49,094 nt of DNA from Candidatus Obscuribacterales bacterium (GTDB lineage: Bacteria > Cyanobacteriota > Vampirovibrionia > Obscuribacterales > Obscuribacteraceae), in NCBI GenBank assembly GCA_019752635.1, contig JAIELX010000085.1:1-49094 (forward strand), read 5' to 3'. Shown piece by piece: positions 1 through 8,426 of the stretch. The position numbers were made by a program, and so were the translations under genes. Positions within the stretch are counted from its first letter, which is position 1, and each line of letters opens with the position of its first letter. The notes below the pieces were generated by a model, which saw only the letters and a program-made list of their open reading frames with translations, was not told where the DNA came from and did no database searches.

Positions 1-30
1 AAGTCCGCCCAAAATCGCGGGGTCAGGCTA

Positions 31-579
31 ATGAACTCAATGCTTTACTACCACCAATTTCCATTGGCGCAAAGAAAAAAATATGTGTGGGAGATGCTTA
101 AAGCGGAACACTTAGACAATTTCGAACGCGCGATCGTCAGGCAAGAAACCTCAATGCTCACGAAGCTAACGCCCGAGAGTGAGCGCATTACGCTAGCCAA
201 AGATCTCCTGGAATTGCTTCAGGCGTACAATTCAAGAGATGGAGCGCTCAAGGCCTGGTGTTGTCTTACAATCGCCGAGTCATTGCACGGCAAGTCCGAT
301 GGAGCAAATAAACGAAAGGAGCTTGCGGCGGCGGCGAATTTTCTAAGGCAGACCGATACTAGTTTCGTCTGTGATGCGGGGCAATCAATCTGCTTTTGCA
401 CTGAGTTCGAAAGGCTGATCAAAGACCTTCTGCTGGATAATCAAGCAAGCGAAGCCCGTCAAATTGTCGCGAATACGGAAATTGGTCCGATGCACAAAGT
501 TGGCCGATCGCAAATACGCACACTGTTGGCAAACCGCCGCCAGAATGGTGCAGCACGGACGGGATTAAACGAGAAGTAA
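31..579 (+). CDS. Hypothetical helical protein
   Basis: An unrecognised 182-aa protein that appears almost entirely alpha-helical and soluble, with no signal peptide or membrane segment. The middle (about residues 50-160) reads like a short helical-repeat (TPR-like) array, but no consensus TPR can be defended. Five Cys lie between residues 77 and 122, including a CFC. ATG at 31 follows a weak AGG; ATG at 40 is an alternative. It is the first gene of a run of plus-strand genes leading into a two-component system, 73 bp before the next start, and the shared upstream element at 591-616 lies in that gap. Function unknown. Confidence 0.6.
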   Translation: MNSMLYYHQFPLAQRKKYVWEMLKAEHLDNFERAIVRQETSMLTKLTPESERITLAKDLLELLQAYNSRDGALKAWCCLTIAESLHGKSDGANKRKELAAAANFLRQTDTSFVCDAGQSICFCTEFERLIKDLLLDNQASEARQIVANTEIGPMHKVGRSQIRTLLANRRQNGAARTGLNEK

Positions 580-590
580 CTGTTCTCGAG

Positions 591-616
591 GTTAGACAGG
601 AACTGCTTAGATTGGA
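591..616 (+). promoter_or_regulatory. Shared upstream element, copy 1
   Basis: A 26-bp segment that recurs at 1473-1498 with 24 of 26 bases identical. It holds two direct half-sites, TTAGACAGGA and TTAGATTGGA, whose starts are 15 bp apart. It ends 36 bp before the ATG at 653. Direct repeats at a fixed position suggest a site for a dimeric activator such as an OmpR-type regulator; that is inference. Confidence 0.5.
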
Positions 617-652
617 CCTTTACAGTAGATTTTGTCAGCAAGAGGGCGTGTC

Positions 653-1291
653 ATGACAGAATCCAACTCGGAATTAATGCCAGATAGCGGCGTGAGCGAC
701 TCAAGACATCAGCTCGTCTTTGTTGGCATTGTGCAGGCTCAGTTATCCGACTATCAACAAGTGAGCGCCTCTAAGAACTCGAACCGCAGTGAAGACATCG
801 GCTTCCTGGAACTAACCAATTGTCCGGCGCTAGACAACATCGAGTACGAGGCACTAAATACAGTGCCTGATACCGCTCGCCCTCGAATCGACAGGCCCCA
901 AGATACGCCGCTCTGCGTGCCGAATGACGCCACATACACGATGCTCCATGCCCCCGACGAGTTGAGGGAAACCTGGACAGCAGGCGGGACGACTATTCGA
1001 AGGTCTCTTGTCCGTGATGAAAATGGAGCAATCGAAGCGAATCTCCTAGTCACATCGCGAGGTCATGCTTTCCAGGGTATTACCATCGATAGATCCGGGT
1101 CCGTATCAGAATATGGCTTCCTGCCTGAACACCAAGATCCGGTATACAGAACTACGATCCACCCGGATGGGAGAGTCGTCAGGATCAACCGTAATAATGA
1201 GGCAGAGGAGCGGTTTATAGATCCTTCAGTTGCTCAGGAGCGCATCGCTGCGATCCGCTCGCGCGTATACGGAACCCGACGGAGCCATTGA
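653..1291 (+). CDS. Hypothetical protein with C-terminal beta-repeat region
   Basis: A 212-aa unknown protein. The start is placed at ATG 653 because AGAGG lies 8 bp upstream; a TTG at 632 would add seven residues without a better ribosome site. The N-terminal half is acidic and lacks obvious domains. The C-terminal half (from about residue 100) has short strands of the type ITIDRSGSVSEYGF and IHPDGRVVRINRNNEAEERF, resembling the YD/DG-turn repeats that occur in Rhs-like and other secreted beta proteins. No signal peptide. A near-identical upstream element links it to the gene at 1537, so the two are probably co-regulated. Function unknown. Confidence 0.6.
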   Translation: MTESNSELMPDSGVSDSRHQLVFVGIVQAQLSDYQQVSASKNSNRSEDIGFLELTNCPALDNIEYEALNTVPDTARPRIDRPQDTPLCVPNDATYTMLHAPDELRETWTAGGTTIRRSLVRDENGAIEANLLVTSRGHAFQGITIDRSGSVSEYGFLPEHQDPVYRTTIHPDGRVVRINRNNEAEERFIDPSVAQERIAAIRSRVYGTRRSH

Positions 1292-1347
1292 TCTGGCCGT
1301 CTACTCATACCAAGTCGCGCAATTGTGGTTTGGCAAATGGCATTAGC

Positions 1348-1380
1348 ACTGGACTTTGGCAATGTCAAAGTCCAGTTTTT
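1348..1380 (+). terminator. Rho-independent terminator
   Basis: A perfect 11-bp stem, ACTGGACTTTG at 1348-1358 with CAAAGTCCAGT at 1366-1376, a 7-nt loop and a run of T to 1380. It ends the transcript of the gene at 653 and separates it from the promoter of the gene at 1537. Confidence 0.85.
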
Positions 1381-1472
1381 CGAGCTGATGCAACGAGAGT
1401 AAAGAAGCGTTGTTGGTTGCAAGCGCTTCCGCTGACCTCACCTGCCGGTTGCGAGCAACAACAGCTCTTGAA

Positions 1473-1498
1473 GTTAGACAGGAACCGGTTAGATTGGA
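1473..1498 (+). promoter_or_regulatory. Shared upstream element, copy 2
   Basis: Second copy of the element at 591-616, with TTAGACAGGA and TTAGATTGGA half-sites 15 bp apart. It ends 38 bp before the ATG at 1537, nearly the same distance as copy 1. It lies after a terminator, so it belongs to an independent promoter rather than to read-through transcription. Confidence 0.5.
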
Positions 1499-1536
1499 AA
1501 GCATATATTGCCTCCATATCCAGGGAGGAATAAATC

Positions 1537-2421
1537 ATGGCAAACTTTGAAGAATTCAAACCGCAGGCAACAGCGGTGGAAGCGCAAACAAATACGCTGT
1601 TCGAAGAGACTTTCGGCAGCCCCGCTTACATGAGCACAATATTGAATGCAACAAGAGCGAACGATGCAAACATGCCCGGACTTCCAGAAATCACGTTAAC
1701 GTCTACAGAGGGCGCAAACGTCGCTAATGGTGCCAATCCCGCGGGCGAGAACGCACAGGGTTCTGCGCTGCGCGTACGTCCCGCAGAGGCCCCCCCGCAG
1801 CCAGGAAGCCAGCCACAGGCTCCTGAGATGTTCCTGCGTCCGGCATCGGTCAGCGGACCGAATAGTGACCGAAAGAACCTGGCGCTAGCCGAGTTGGTTC
1901 GGTTTGTCAATCAAACCGAACCAGGCGAGGAGCGGCTATCGCAATTGCAAGATCTTGTGAATCCACCGCTGGGGGAAAAGAACCTCGCCCTGGCTGAGCT
2001 ATTGCGGCATAACAATGAAGCACCACCCGACGACGATCTAGTTGCGCAAATGGAAGACCGTGTGAATCCAAAACTCGAGGACCTGATTGTTATTCCTCGC
2101 GAAGGTATATGGCCGGCAAACGCGGAGCAACCGAGAAACAATAGTTTTGCGGTTGCAAGAGATCTGAGCCAAGCAGCAGCGTTGGTAGGACTATCACCGG
2201 AAGCAACGAACGAATTGAAACAGCTAGGGCAAAAACTTGAAGCCTGTCTCAATGGTGGCAGCGCTGAGCACATTAGACTAGTGAAAGACGCAATACAGGA
2301 ATTTGCGCGCGGCTTGACCAAAGTCGAAGTAGCTAAACTCACACGGTTATTCGGCGAAAGCGATTACGTCACAACCAGACACATGAGCACAATCATCAAT
2401 AGTCAGCGAAGAACAAAATAA
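1537..2421 (+). CDS. Hypothetical protein with internal repeats
   Basis: A 294-aa unknown protein with a strong ribosome site (GGGAGGA, 7 bp before ATG 1537). Residues 60-105 are Pro/Ala/Gly-rich and probably disordered. Residues 113-146 and 148-180 are two copies of a ~35-aa helical repeat, each starting KNLALAEL and ending in a VNP motif. A second pair, YMSTILNATR near residue 31 and HMSTIINSQR near residue 282, brackets the protein. The C-terminal 80 residues are predicted helical. No signal peptide or membrane segment. It sits directly upstream of the sensor kinase gene, 111 bp away, and shares its upstream element with the gene at 653. Function unknown. Confidence 0.65.
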   Translation: MANFEEFKPQATAVEAQTNTLFEETFGSPAYMSTILNATRANDANMPGLPEITLTSTEGANVANGANPAGENAQGSALRVRPAEAPPQPGSQPQAPEMFLRPASVSGPNSDRKNLALAELVRFVNQTEPGEERLSQLQDLVNPPLGEKNLALAELLRHNNEAPPDDDLVAQMEDRVNPKLEDLIVIPREGIWPANAEQPRNNSFAVARDLSQAAALVGLSPEATNELKQLGQKLEACLNGGSAEHIRLVKDAIQEFARGLTKVEVAKLTRLFGESDYVTTRHMSTIINSQRRTK

Positions 2422-2532
2422 CCACTTGAACACTTGGCGGAAGGGGGGGCTGAGGCTGCCGAAATCGGCGCCACAGTCCCCTTTATCACGAGTGATTGCC
2501 GTTGCCCGAACCAAGAGTGCTAGAATCGAACA

Positions 2533-4689
2533 ATGCGAATGAAGGAAAAGATTCTGGCAATAGTATCGATTCCACTGATCTGCGGAATCACTTTTGCTAC
2601 CCTTGTCGGATTTTACGTAGCCGAAGTAGACAAACTGGCAGATCGCGAATCTACGATAAGACAAAGAATAGAACTAAACTCGGCTATTACCAGATCAACA
2701 CTACAAGGTGCGTCCTTAGGGGTGCTGTACGCCCGCCACAAAGATCCGGCAATCAAGAAACTAATTCTTGAAAGAAAAGCCGCTGCGCAACACCAACTTG
2801 CCGAACTCGAGAGATACTGTCAGGGGTCGGCCGATCAAAGAAACCTCTACCGAACAATCAATGAATCATGGCAAAAGTATCTAACGCGCGGCGATCAACT
2901 TCTTGCGCAGATTGACAGCGGCGCACCACTGACGCCTTTGGAAATTATGCAATGGCGCTCCGAAGTCAGCGAATTAGCCGCACACACACGCAAGGATGGT
3001 TGGGCCTTGCGTCAATTGCTTTTGAACGAACTCAAAGTAGAGGCTACTCACCTGGCGAAACAAAGACCGATACTGCGAACGATTCTGCTAATCGGTCTTG
3101 CCGGCTCAATCTTAGTCTGCCTGATCCTGGCCGTTGTCTTAGGCAAAGAGATCAGCCAAAGAATCGACCAACTAGGTGAAACAGTGTCAAGAATCGGCTC
3201 AGAAACGGAACTAGGACCAATAGTCAGCGGAGCGGACGAAATCGCAGATCTAGATATGGCTTTCAGAAGCATGGCCGACACCCTGAACGAAGCCAAAAGA
3301 AAAGAACGAGCAATTGTCGCCAATGCCGTTGATGCAATATTTGCGCTATCTACCAACTTGCAATTACTATCAGCCTCGCCGGCAACGAGGGTCCTTCTCA
3401 ATCGTCATGAACCAACAATAGTCGGCACGGACGTGATGCTCACCATTGACCCGGACGATCACAAATTGACGCGCGACAAGCTGAGCCTTTGCGCTAGAGA
3501 ACAGGTAGAGGTTGAATTTGAGAACCGTCTTTGCCCCACCGATGGACGTGCAAGTTTTTTGCTATGGACAGCCCGGTGGTCTGCGGCACAAACACAAATT
3601 ATTTGCGTAGTGCGCGATATTACAGTAAGAAAGGTGCAAGAGGAGTTGCTTCGCGCAAATGAAGAACGCCTGCAACTCATTATTAAGAAAATGCCCGTCG
3701 CATTGGTGGTAACAACCGAACAGGGCGATATAACACTCTTGAACGCGAAAAGCGCACAACTGTTTGAAATCGACAACAATGTCAGTGAAAAACATGCCAT
3801 TGAAGATTTACTGACGATAGGCTCCTCAAGTCCAGCATCGGCAGAACAACTGAAATCTAGTGCAGGACAAGCAATCCTAGCCGGCACTATCCATCGCAAT
3901 GGACAAGACGCTCAAGTCGAGTTTTTCGTTGAACAGCTGACGAATGCCGATTATTCAATCTCCTTTTTGCTAGTGCTTATAGACGTGACGGAGCGGCAGG
4001 AACTTGCAAAGCTGCGCACAGCACTGATGGAAGAAGTAGTTGGAAGCGTCGACTTGCCTCTGGCCAAAGTAGTGGAGTCAATGGCCGCGCTGGAATCTCA
4101 CCCAGTCGGCACAAAACAAATTCGCAGTGCCGGAAGAGAATCCGAAAGACTGCGTCGACTTTTCCAAGACCTGCGCCGCATTGAAGCCCAAGATTCGCCG
4201 AATCTAAAGCATGAAATCGAGGATATCTCGCTGCTCGAATTGCTAAACACGGCCTTAGATTCGATGAGTTCGCAAGCGGCGAAAAACGGTATCAAATTGG
4301 CCTTCGCGACGGAATTCGAGTCTGAGGCAGGCGAGTTAACCGTCAAGGCAAACGGCGATCAGTTAATGCAGGTATTCGTCAACATCCTTTCGAACGCAAT
4401 AAAGTTTTCTCCGCCCGATTCAAAAATCGTCGTGCGCCTACTCAATAAAGAAGATGTGGTGGAGATTCAATTCATAGACCAGGGCAGAGGCATTCCCGCA
4501 GGTCTGGAAGACCAAATCTTCCAGGCCTACAAACAAACCAAAGCAACAGACGCCGTCGCGAAGGGCGGTACCGGCCTAGGACTTTCGATCTGCAAGGACA
4601 TAATAGAATCCTTTGGCGGCACGATGGGCGCGAAGAACAACGCCGACCACGCCGGAGCGACATTCTGGCTCACAATACCAACGTCCTAG
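2533..4689 (+). CDS. Membrane PAS sensor kinase lacking phospho-acceptor His
   Basis: A 718-aa two-component sensor. Visible in order: transmembrane helix about 6-29; an extracytoplasmic helical sensor of CHASE3/4HB type (about 30-177); transmembrane helix 178-204; HAMP (about 205-258); two PAS-like domains (about 262-375 and 378-490); a HisKA-like helical hairpin (about 493-570); and an HATPase_c domain with N-box QVFVNILSNAIKFSP, G1 DQGRGIP and G2 GGTGLGLS. The HisKA helix that normally reads SHELRTPL here reads VGSVDLPL (residues 503-510): Gly504 stands at the His position, while the Pro-Leu is kept. The ATP-binding half looks intact. It is followed by one small gene and then a response regulator, so it is probably that regulator's partner, but it may bind or dephosphorylate it, or work with another kinase, instead of autophosphorylating in the usual way. 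Confidence 0.9.
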   Translation: MRMKEKILAIVSIPLICGITFATLVGFYVAEVDKLADRESTIRQRIELNSAITRSTLQGASLGVLYARHKDPAIKKLILERKAAAQHQLAELERYCQGSADQRNLYRTINESWQKYLTRGDQLLAQIDSGAPLTPLEIMQWRSEVSELAAHTRKDGWALRQLLLNELKVEATHLAKQRPILRTILLIGLAGSILVCLILAVVLGKEISQRIDQLGETVSRIGSETELGPIVSGADEIADLDMAFRSMADTLNEAKRKERAIVANAVDAIFALSTNLQLLSASPATRVLLNRHEPTIVGTDVMLTIDPDDHKLTRDKLSLCAREQVEVEFENRLCPTDGRASFLLWTARWSAAQTQIICVVRDITVRKVQEELLRANEERLQLIIKKMPVALVVTTEQGDITLLNAKSAQLFEIDNNVSEKHAIEDLLTIGSSSPASAEQLKSSAGQAILAGTIHRNGQDAQVEFFVEQLTNADYSISFLLVLIDVTERQELAKLRTALMEEVVGSVDLPLAKVVESMAALESHPVGTKQIRSAGRESERLRRLFQDLRRIEAQDSPNLKHEIEDISLLELLNTALDSMSSQAAKNGIKLAFATEFESEAGELTVKANGDQLMQVFVNILSNAIKFSPPDSKIVVRLLNKEDVVEIQFIDQGRGIPAGLEDQIFQAYKQTKATDAVAKGGTGLGLSICKDIIESFGGTMGAKNNADHAGATFWLTIPTS

Positions 4690-4775
4690 CTCCTTCGCGC
4701 ACGGCGGCAGTGGACAAGTATTGCTTAGGTGGCTCAGTTAGAGTCTCATTAGTCAGTCGCACCGGAGAAACGTTC

Positions 4776-5246
4776 ATGTCTCAAAATGAATTCCTACTGG
4801 AACACCCGCACAACGGATCAGACTCAACGAATGACGATGATGAAGACGGGTTTGCTAATTTCATGCAAGAAGAGTTATCCAACTTTCAAAAGAGCCACAC
4901 AAGCGAAGCAGCCGAGAAAGCGTGTGCCGCACCACCTCCCGGAATGGAGAACGACCGCACTGCTACTCGAGAAGATTTGCGCCACATTTCGGAGCGGTTG
5001 AATCTATCGGGCATCGATAACAACGCATTATCGAAGATATTCGAACAACATTCCGAGTGTCAACAGGGGCCGATTCCCGATCGGCTTCGCATGGACATGC
5101 AGAACTTAATGTCTTCTCTCAGCCGACAAGACAAAGACGTGGCGCTCAAACTTTGCGCAGCATTGCAAGGCAGCGCATTCCCGGCTCTTCGCGCTCTGGG
5201 CACGGAGCTGACGAATTCGATAAAACACGGCACCCGGCAGATGTAG
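4776..5246 (+). CDS. Hypothetical acidic protein between kinase and regulator
   Basis: A 156-aa unknown protein. ATG 4776 is chosen because GGAGAAACG precedes it; an upstream GTG at 4710 would add 22 residues. The N-terminus is acidic (TNDDDEDGF) and likely disordered; residues 70-156 are helical. No Cys pair, membrane segment or signal peptide suggests a function. It lies 86 bp after the kinase and 53 bp before the regulator, so it is probably in the same transcript and may be an accessory or target of this pathway (inference from order only). Confidence 0.6.
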   Translation: MSQNEFLLEHPHNGSDSTNDDDEDGFANFMQEELSNFQKSHTSEAAEKACAAPPPGMENDRTATREDLRHISERLNLSGIDNNALSKIFEQHSECQQGPIPDRLRMDMQNLMSSLSRQDKDVALKLCAALQGSAFPALRALGTELTNSIKHGTRQM

Positions 5247-5299
5247 CTTCACAGCCTTGACGAAAACGCAAGGAGAGTGTTCACTGAGAGAGTTAACGC

Positions 5300-5989
5300 G
5301 TGGTCGGCATGCCGAAAATTCTTTTAGTCGAAGACGATCAAGCCCTTGCAGCTTCGGTGCGCGAGTTTCTCAGTCAAGCGCAATACACATCCGACTGGGC
5401 AAGTAATGGCAATGATGCATTGGAATACCTCCTGGCACTGCAGTACGACCTGGCCATACTCGATTGGCAACTCCCTGGTCTGCCCGGGGTGGAAGTTTGC
5501 CAACAGTATCGCAAGACCGGCGGCAAAACAGCCATTCTTATGTTGACCGGAATGAGCACGATAGATCAAAAGGAGAAAGGGCTCGACGCTGGCGCGGACG
5601 ATTACTTGACAAAACCTTTTCAGATGCGCGAACTAATGGCGAGAGTTCGCGCTCTCTTGAGACGACCAACACAATTTGCAGGTGAGCTACTGAGGGCGGG
5701 CGAAATTTGCCTCGATACCAAAGCCAGGATCGCCACAAAACACGGCATAGACATAAAACTGCAACCAAATGAGTTGGCGGTTCTTGAATATCTGATGCGA
5801 CACCCTAATGAGGTAGTTAGCCCGGAGATGTTACTAGCGCGCGTGTGGAGTTCAGAAACCGAAGCATCCCTCGACGCCGTTTACACTTGCTTAAATCGCA
5901 TTCGCAAGAAGATTGACGCCAGCGACAAAGATGCGCTGATACGCACAGTCCGCGGGGTGGGCTACCGTCTGGTGGCACCAGAGTCCTGA
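5300..5989 (+). CDS. OmpR-family response regulator
   Basis: A 229-aa DNA-binding response regulator. The receiver domain (about 5-120) has the full acidic pocket (Glu11, Asp12, Asp13), the phospho-acceptor Asp55 in ILDWQLPG, Thr83 and Lys105 in the TKPF motif. The C-terminal winged helix (about 130-226) ends with the typical IRTVRGVGYRL strand-turn. The start may be GTG 5300 or ATG 5309; GAGAG lies about 10 bp before the GTG. It closes the plus-strand cluster with the kinase at 2533. It is the obvious candidate to bind the direct-repeat elements upstream of 653 and 1537. Unlike the kinase, no key residue is missing. Confidence 0.95.
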   Translation: MVGMPKILLVEDDQALAASVREFLSQAQYTSDWASNGNDALEYLLALQYDLAILDWQLPGLPGVEVCQQYRKTGGKTAILMLTGMSTIDQKEKGLDAGADDYLTKPFQMRELMARVRALLRRPTQFAGELLRAGEICLDTKARIATKHGIDIKLQPNELAVLEYLMRHPNEVVSPEMLLARVWSSETEASLDAVYTCLNRIRKKIDASDKDALIRTVRGVGYRLVAPES

Positions 5990-6117
5990 CAAGGCGGCAT
6001 CCTTGATCAGAAACCCATAGAGGCTCGCTGAAATCTGAGGCTCATGTCGGAGCAAAATCAGCTCGAGATGGACGCGCTAGTTTTTTGCGGATCTTCTACC
6101 AGCAAAATTTTGTCCAC

Positions 6118-7119
6118 TCAATTTTGCTCCAACATTTTGTTCGTTACATCATTAAATCCAGACTGTGCCGCCCGCGCCCGAGAATGCATGGAACCACCTT
6201 TAGTGCCGGAAACATCAACGCCCGTCGGCACGGTTTGCAGTGGTGCGCCACCACTTCCAGTCGAACTGTTGGCACTGGCCGAAATGACTTCGGCTCTGGC
6301 TTCCTCAGCCATGGCCTCTTGCTTCCTGTTCAACTTTCGCAACCACCCCGCGTGTGCCGACAGCGCTCTTGCGTACTCAACACTCCCCGGTCCCCGCTGT
6401 TGCCGCACCAGCGAGGCAATTTTCGCAGCGTAGGCTTCACAGATATCAAATCGCTTTTGCTCAGATCCGAGCAAAACAAGTTTTGCCAGGATGAGATTCA
6501 CTGACGATACATTCTTTAGATTTTCAGCAACTACAAGCGCTTCTTTTAACGTCTTCTCAGCCGGCGTATACTGCTTCTTGCTGAGCTGATCCAACCCCGA
6601 ATTAAACAAAGTGTTCAATTGTGCCGTCCGCATAGCGGCATCACTATCTGCCGAGTCAGCAGCAGACCTCTTCGACGTTGAAGCAGCGGGAGCAGGGACA
6701 ACCTCAGACGCAGCACCGATGCAATACTTCTTTTCCTGTTCAACTGCTTCCGACTCCTTCCCGATTTTTCGCAGAAAAGCAAGATACTCAGTGATCGCCT
6801 TGCGTGAATCTTCATCCAGACTAACTCCGGAAGGAATCAACTCTACGAGCTTCTTGTAATTGGATTCTGCTTCACTGTTCTTGCTCAGCGCCGACTGACC
6901 TCGAGCGAGTCCGGCGATGCACTGCGCACTTCGTGGTCCACCCGAATCGCATTCGCTAAGCGCTTTCTGCCAATACTCCAGCGCCAGAGCAAAGTTACCG
7001 GCGGATTCAGCTTGAATGGCTTCTTGCTTGTACTGCCCCCACGACTGCGCCAGGGCTGCGCCAGAGCTTGTCAGCAACAAGCCGATAAGGGTAGCGCAGG
7101 CAATTCCCGTCCGATACAT
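6118..7119 (-). CDS. Secreted TPR-like protein
   Basis: A 333-aa exported protein. The start is set at the ATG at 7119, preceded by GGGGA, because it begins a clear signal peptide (MYRTGIACATLIGLLLTSSG, cleavage probably after ALA at 24-26); the longer open frame to 7308 adds only non-coding-like sequence. After the signal come TPR-like helix pairs (about 30-150), a charged Ala/Ser-rich linker containing KRSAADSADSD, and a second TPR-like block (about 175-270). The last 60 residues are Gly/Ser/Thr-rich. Such proteins scaffold other proteins in the periplasm or at the surface; the partner is unknown. It stands alone, divergent from the gene at 7468. Confidence 0.75.
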   Translation of the reverse strand: MYRTGIACATLIGLLLTSSGAALAQSWGQYKQEAIQAESAGNFALALEYWQKALSECDSGGPRSAQCIAGLARGQSALSKNSEAESNYKKLVELIPSGVSLDEDSRKAITEYLAFLRKIGKESEAVEQEKKYCIGAASEVVPAPAASTSKRSAADSADSDAAMRTAQLNTLFNSGLDQLSKKQYTPAEKTLKEALVVAENLKNVSSVNLILAKLVLLGSEQKRFDICEAYAAKIASLVRQQRGPGSVEYARALSAHAGWLRKLNRKQEAMAEEARAEVISASANSSTGSGGAPLQTVPTGVDVSGTKGGSMHSRARAAQSGFNDVTNKMLEQN

Positions 7120-7467
7120 GACGACAGTCCCCGAATGCGGCTTGTGACGGCTCCGCAGAGCGCCGATTTCCGCCGCCCGATGAGCATAGTTGATGTACCC
7201 CCCAAGTGTTCTATTCAAACTTGCGGGAGAAGGATGAAGCCGGTAAAGCCGGAAACAAGCATCGTCGCGTACGCCACCATATACGCCACTACAGCCCGCC
7301 CTATCCAACTAGACTTAGAGCTCTTGACCAAGGATGCTCACACAAAATATACCGAATTTTCGCAATTTTCCAGATGTCAAATTTGTGCAAATGCGGGTTG
7401 AAATATATGATTGAAGTGGAATAGTGAACTAGAGCACCTGAGCACTGTTGACATCAAGGGGAGCAAC
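7120..7467. promoter_or_regulatory. Divergent intergenic region with candidate promoter
   Basis: A 348-bp region between two divergent exported-protein genes. On the plus strand TTGTGC (7383-7388) and TATGAT (7406-7411) are spaced by 17 bp and would direct transcription of the gene at 7468. No clear promoter was picked out for the minus gene, and no structured RNA was seen. Confidence 0.35.
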
Positions 7468-8262
7468 ATGACCAATTTCCGAAAAAGCCTCACTTTAACC
7501 TTAATCGGAGCGGGGCTTTGCTTTTCAGCCGTACTGCCCGCCCTGAGCAGCGATCTTGACGACATGCTCAAGAAGTATCCTCAGCTGGCACCGGGTGACC
7601 TGGGTCCGAGCGAGATAACGACCACCGAAGCACGGATGATGAACGCAATCCGCCGCCACATAAGCAAGCTCTATGGTCTGATTGGTAGCAACGCTCGCAG
7701 CGGCGGACGGTTGACAGCAGTGCAGGCGGCCGACTTCACAGATAGAGTCGGTGCCATAGAAGACACCATTAAAGAAATGAACGACAGACCGAAATTCAAG
7801 TACGACGGCGCGCCTACCGGACCGGAACAATTGAGCTACGGAGACATGGCGACCCTGGTCAACATGGTCGGGCAGACTGAAGCAGATCTCGGCGATGCTC
7901 TTGCTCCGAAAAAGGCGAAGAACGCACCGGCAAACGCGCCGAATCCACCGGCAGTTTCGCTTGACTCACCACCGCCTCCTGTCAAAGAAGTGGGACCACA
8001 TTACGGAACCCCAAGTTCAAGACTCACATACGGCGGAGGACCGCGCAAAAATACGACCGCCCCGGCGGCACCGGTCACAAGACCCGCCGCTCCAGCGACA
8101 CCGGCTCCCGGCGCCTCACGACCATCATACCCTTCATACCAGGCCCGCCCGGTTCAGAAACGGTTCGACGAGACGTTTCGGAGCCCGGTCTCCAACCCGT
8201 CCAAACCGTATGAGGGGTCAGGCGGCGATTCACGCTTCCAACAGTTGTTCAACGCGAAATAA
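7468..8262 (+). CDS. Secreted proline-rich protein
   Basis: A 264-aa exported protein of unknown function. ATG 7468 follows GGGGAGCAAC and opens a signal peptide (about residues 1-27, ending ALSS). Residues 28-145 form a helical domain, while residues 150-240 are rich in Pro, Ala and Thr, like a wall- or periplasm-spanning linker. The last ~25 residues end with SRFQQLFNAK. It is followed directly by a strong terminator, so it is a single-gene unit on this side. Confidence 0.7.
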   Translation: MTNFRKSLTLTLIGAGLCFSAVLPALSSDLDDMLKKYPQLAPGDLGPSEITTTEARMMNAIRRHISKLYGLIGSNARSGGRLTAVQAADFTDRVGAIEDTIKEMNDRPKFKYDGAPTGPEQLSYGDMATLVNMVGQTEADLGDALAPKKAKNAPANAPNPPAVSLDSPPPPVKEVGPHYGTPSSRLTYGGGPRKNTTAPAAPVTRPAAPATPAPGASRPSYPSYQARPVQKRFDETFRSPVSNPSKPYEGSGGDSRFQQLFNAK

Positions 8263-8282
8263 GAACGCAAGAATTTATCGAG

Positions 8283-8311
8283 AAGAGCGGGGCTCGGCTC
8301 CGCTCTTTTCC
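8283..8311 (+). terminator. Rho-independent terminator
   Basis: AAGAGCGG (8283-8290) pairs with CCGCTCTT (8300-8307); the inner bases GGC/GCT extend the stem around a TCG loop, and TTTT follows. It ends the gene at 7468. Confidence 0.8.
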
Positions 8312-8426
8312 TTTGTCCAGAGTGCGGCTCCCGTTACGCCGCAGCCCGGACTTGCAGTTTAGCAACGGCGTGGTCCGGGCACATTGTCGAATGCACGAAA
8401 CCCGTCGCAGTGACCCGGGAGAGACA

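Noticed and set aside
1288..1533. 81-codon plus-strand open frame
   Set aside because: It covers a strong terminator and the shared regulatory element; not a gene.
4724..4752. Possible third copy of the shared upstream element before 4776
   Set aside because: Three TTAG tetramers occur with spacing 14 and 11, but the rest of the half-sites does not match.
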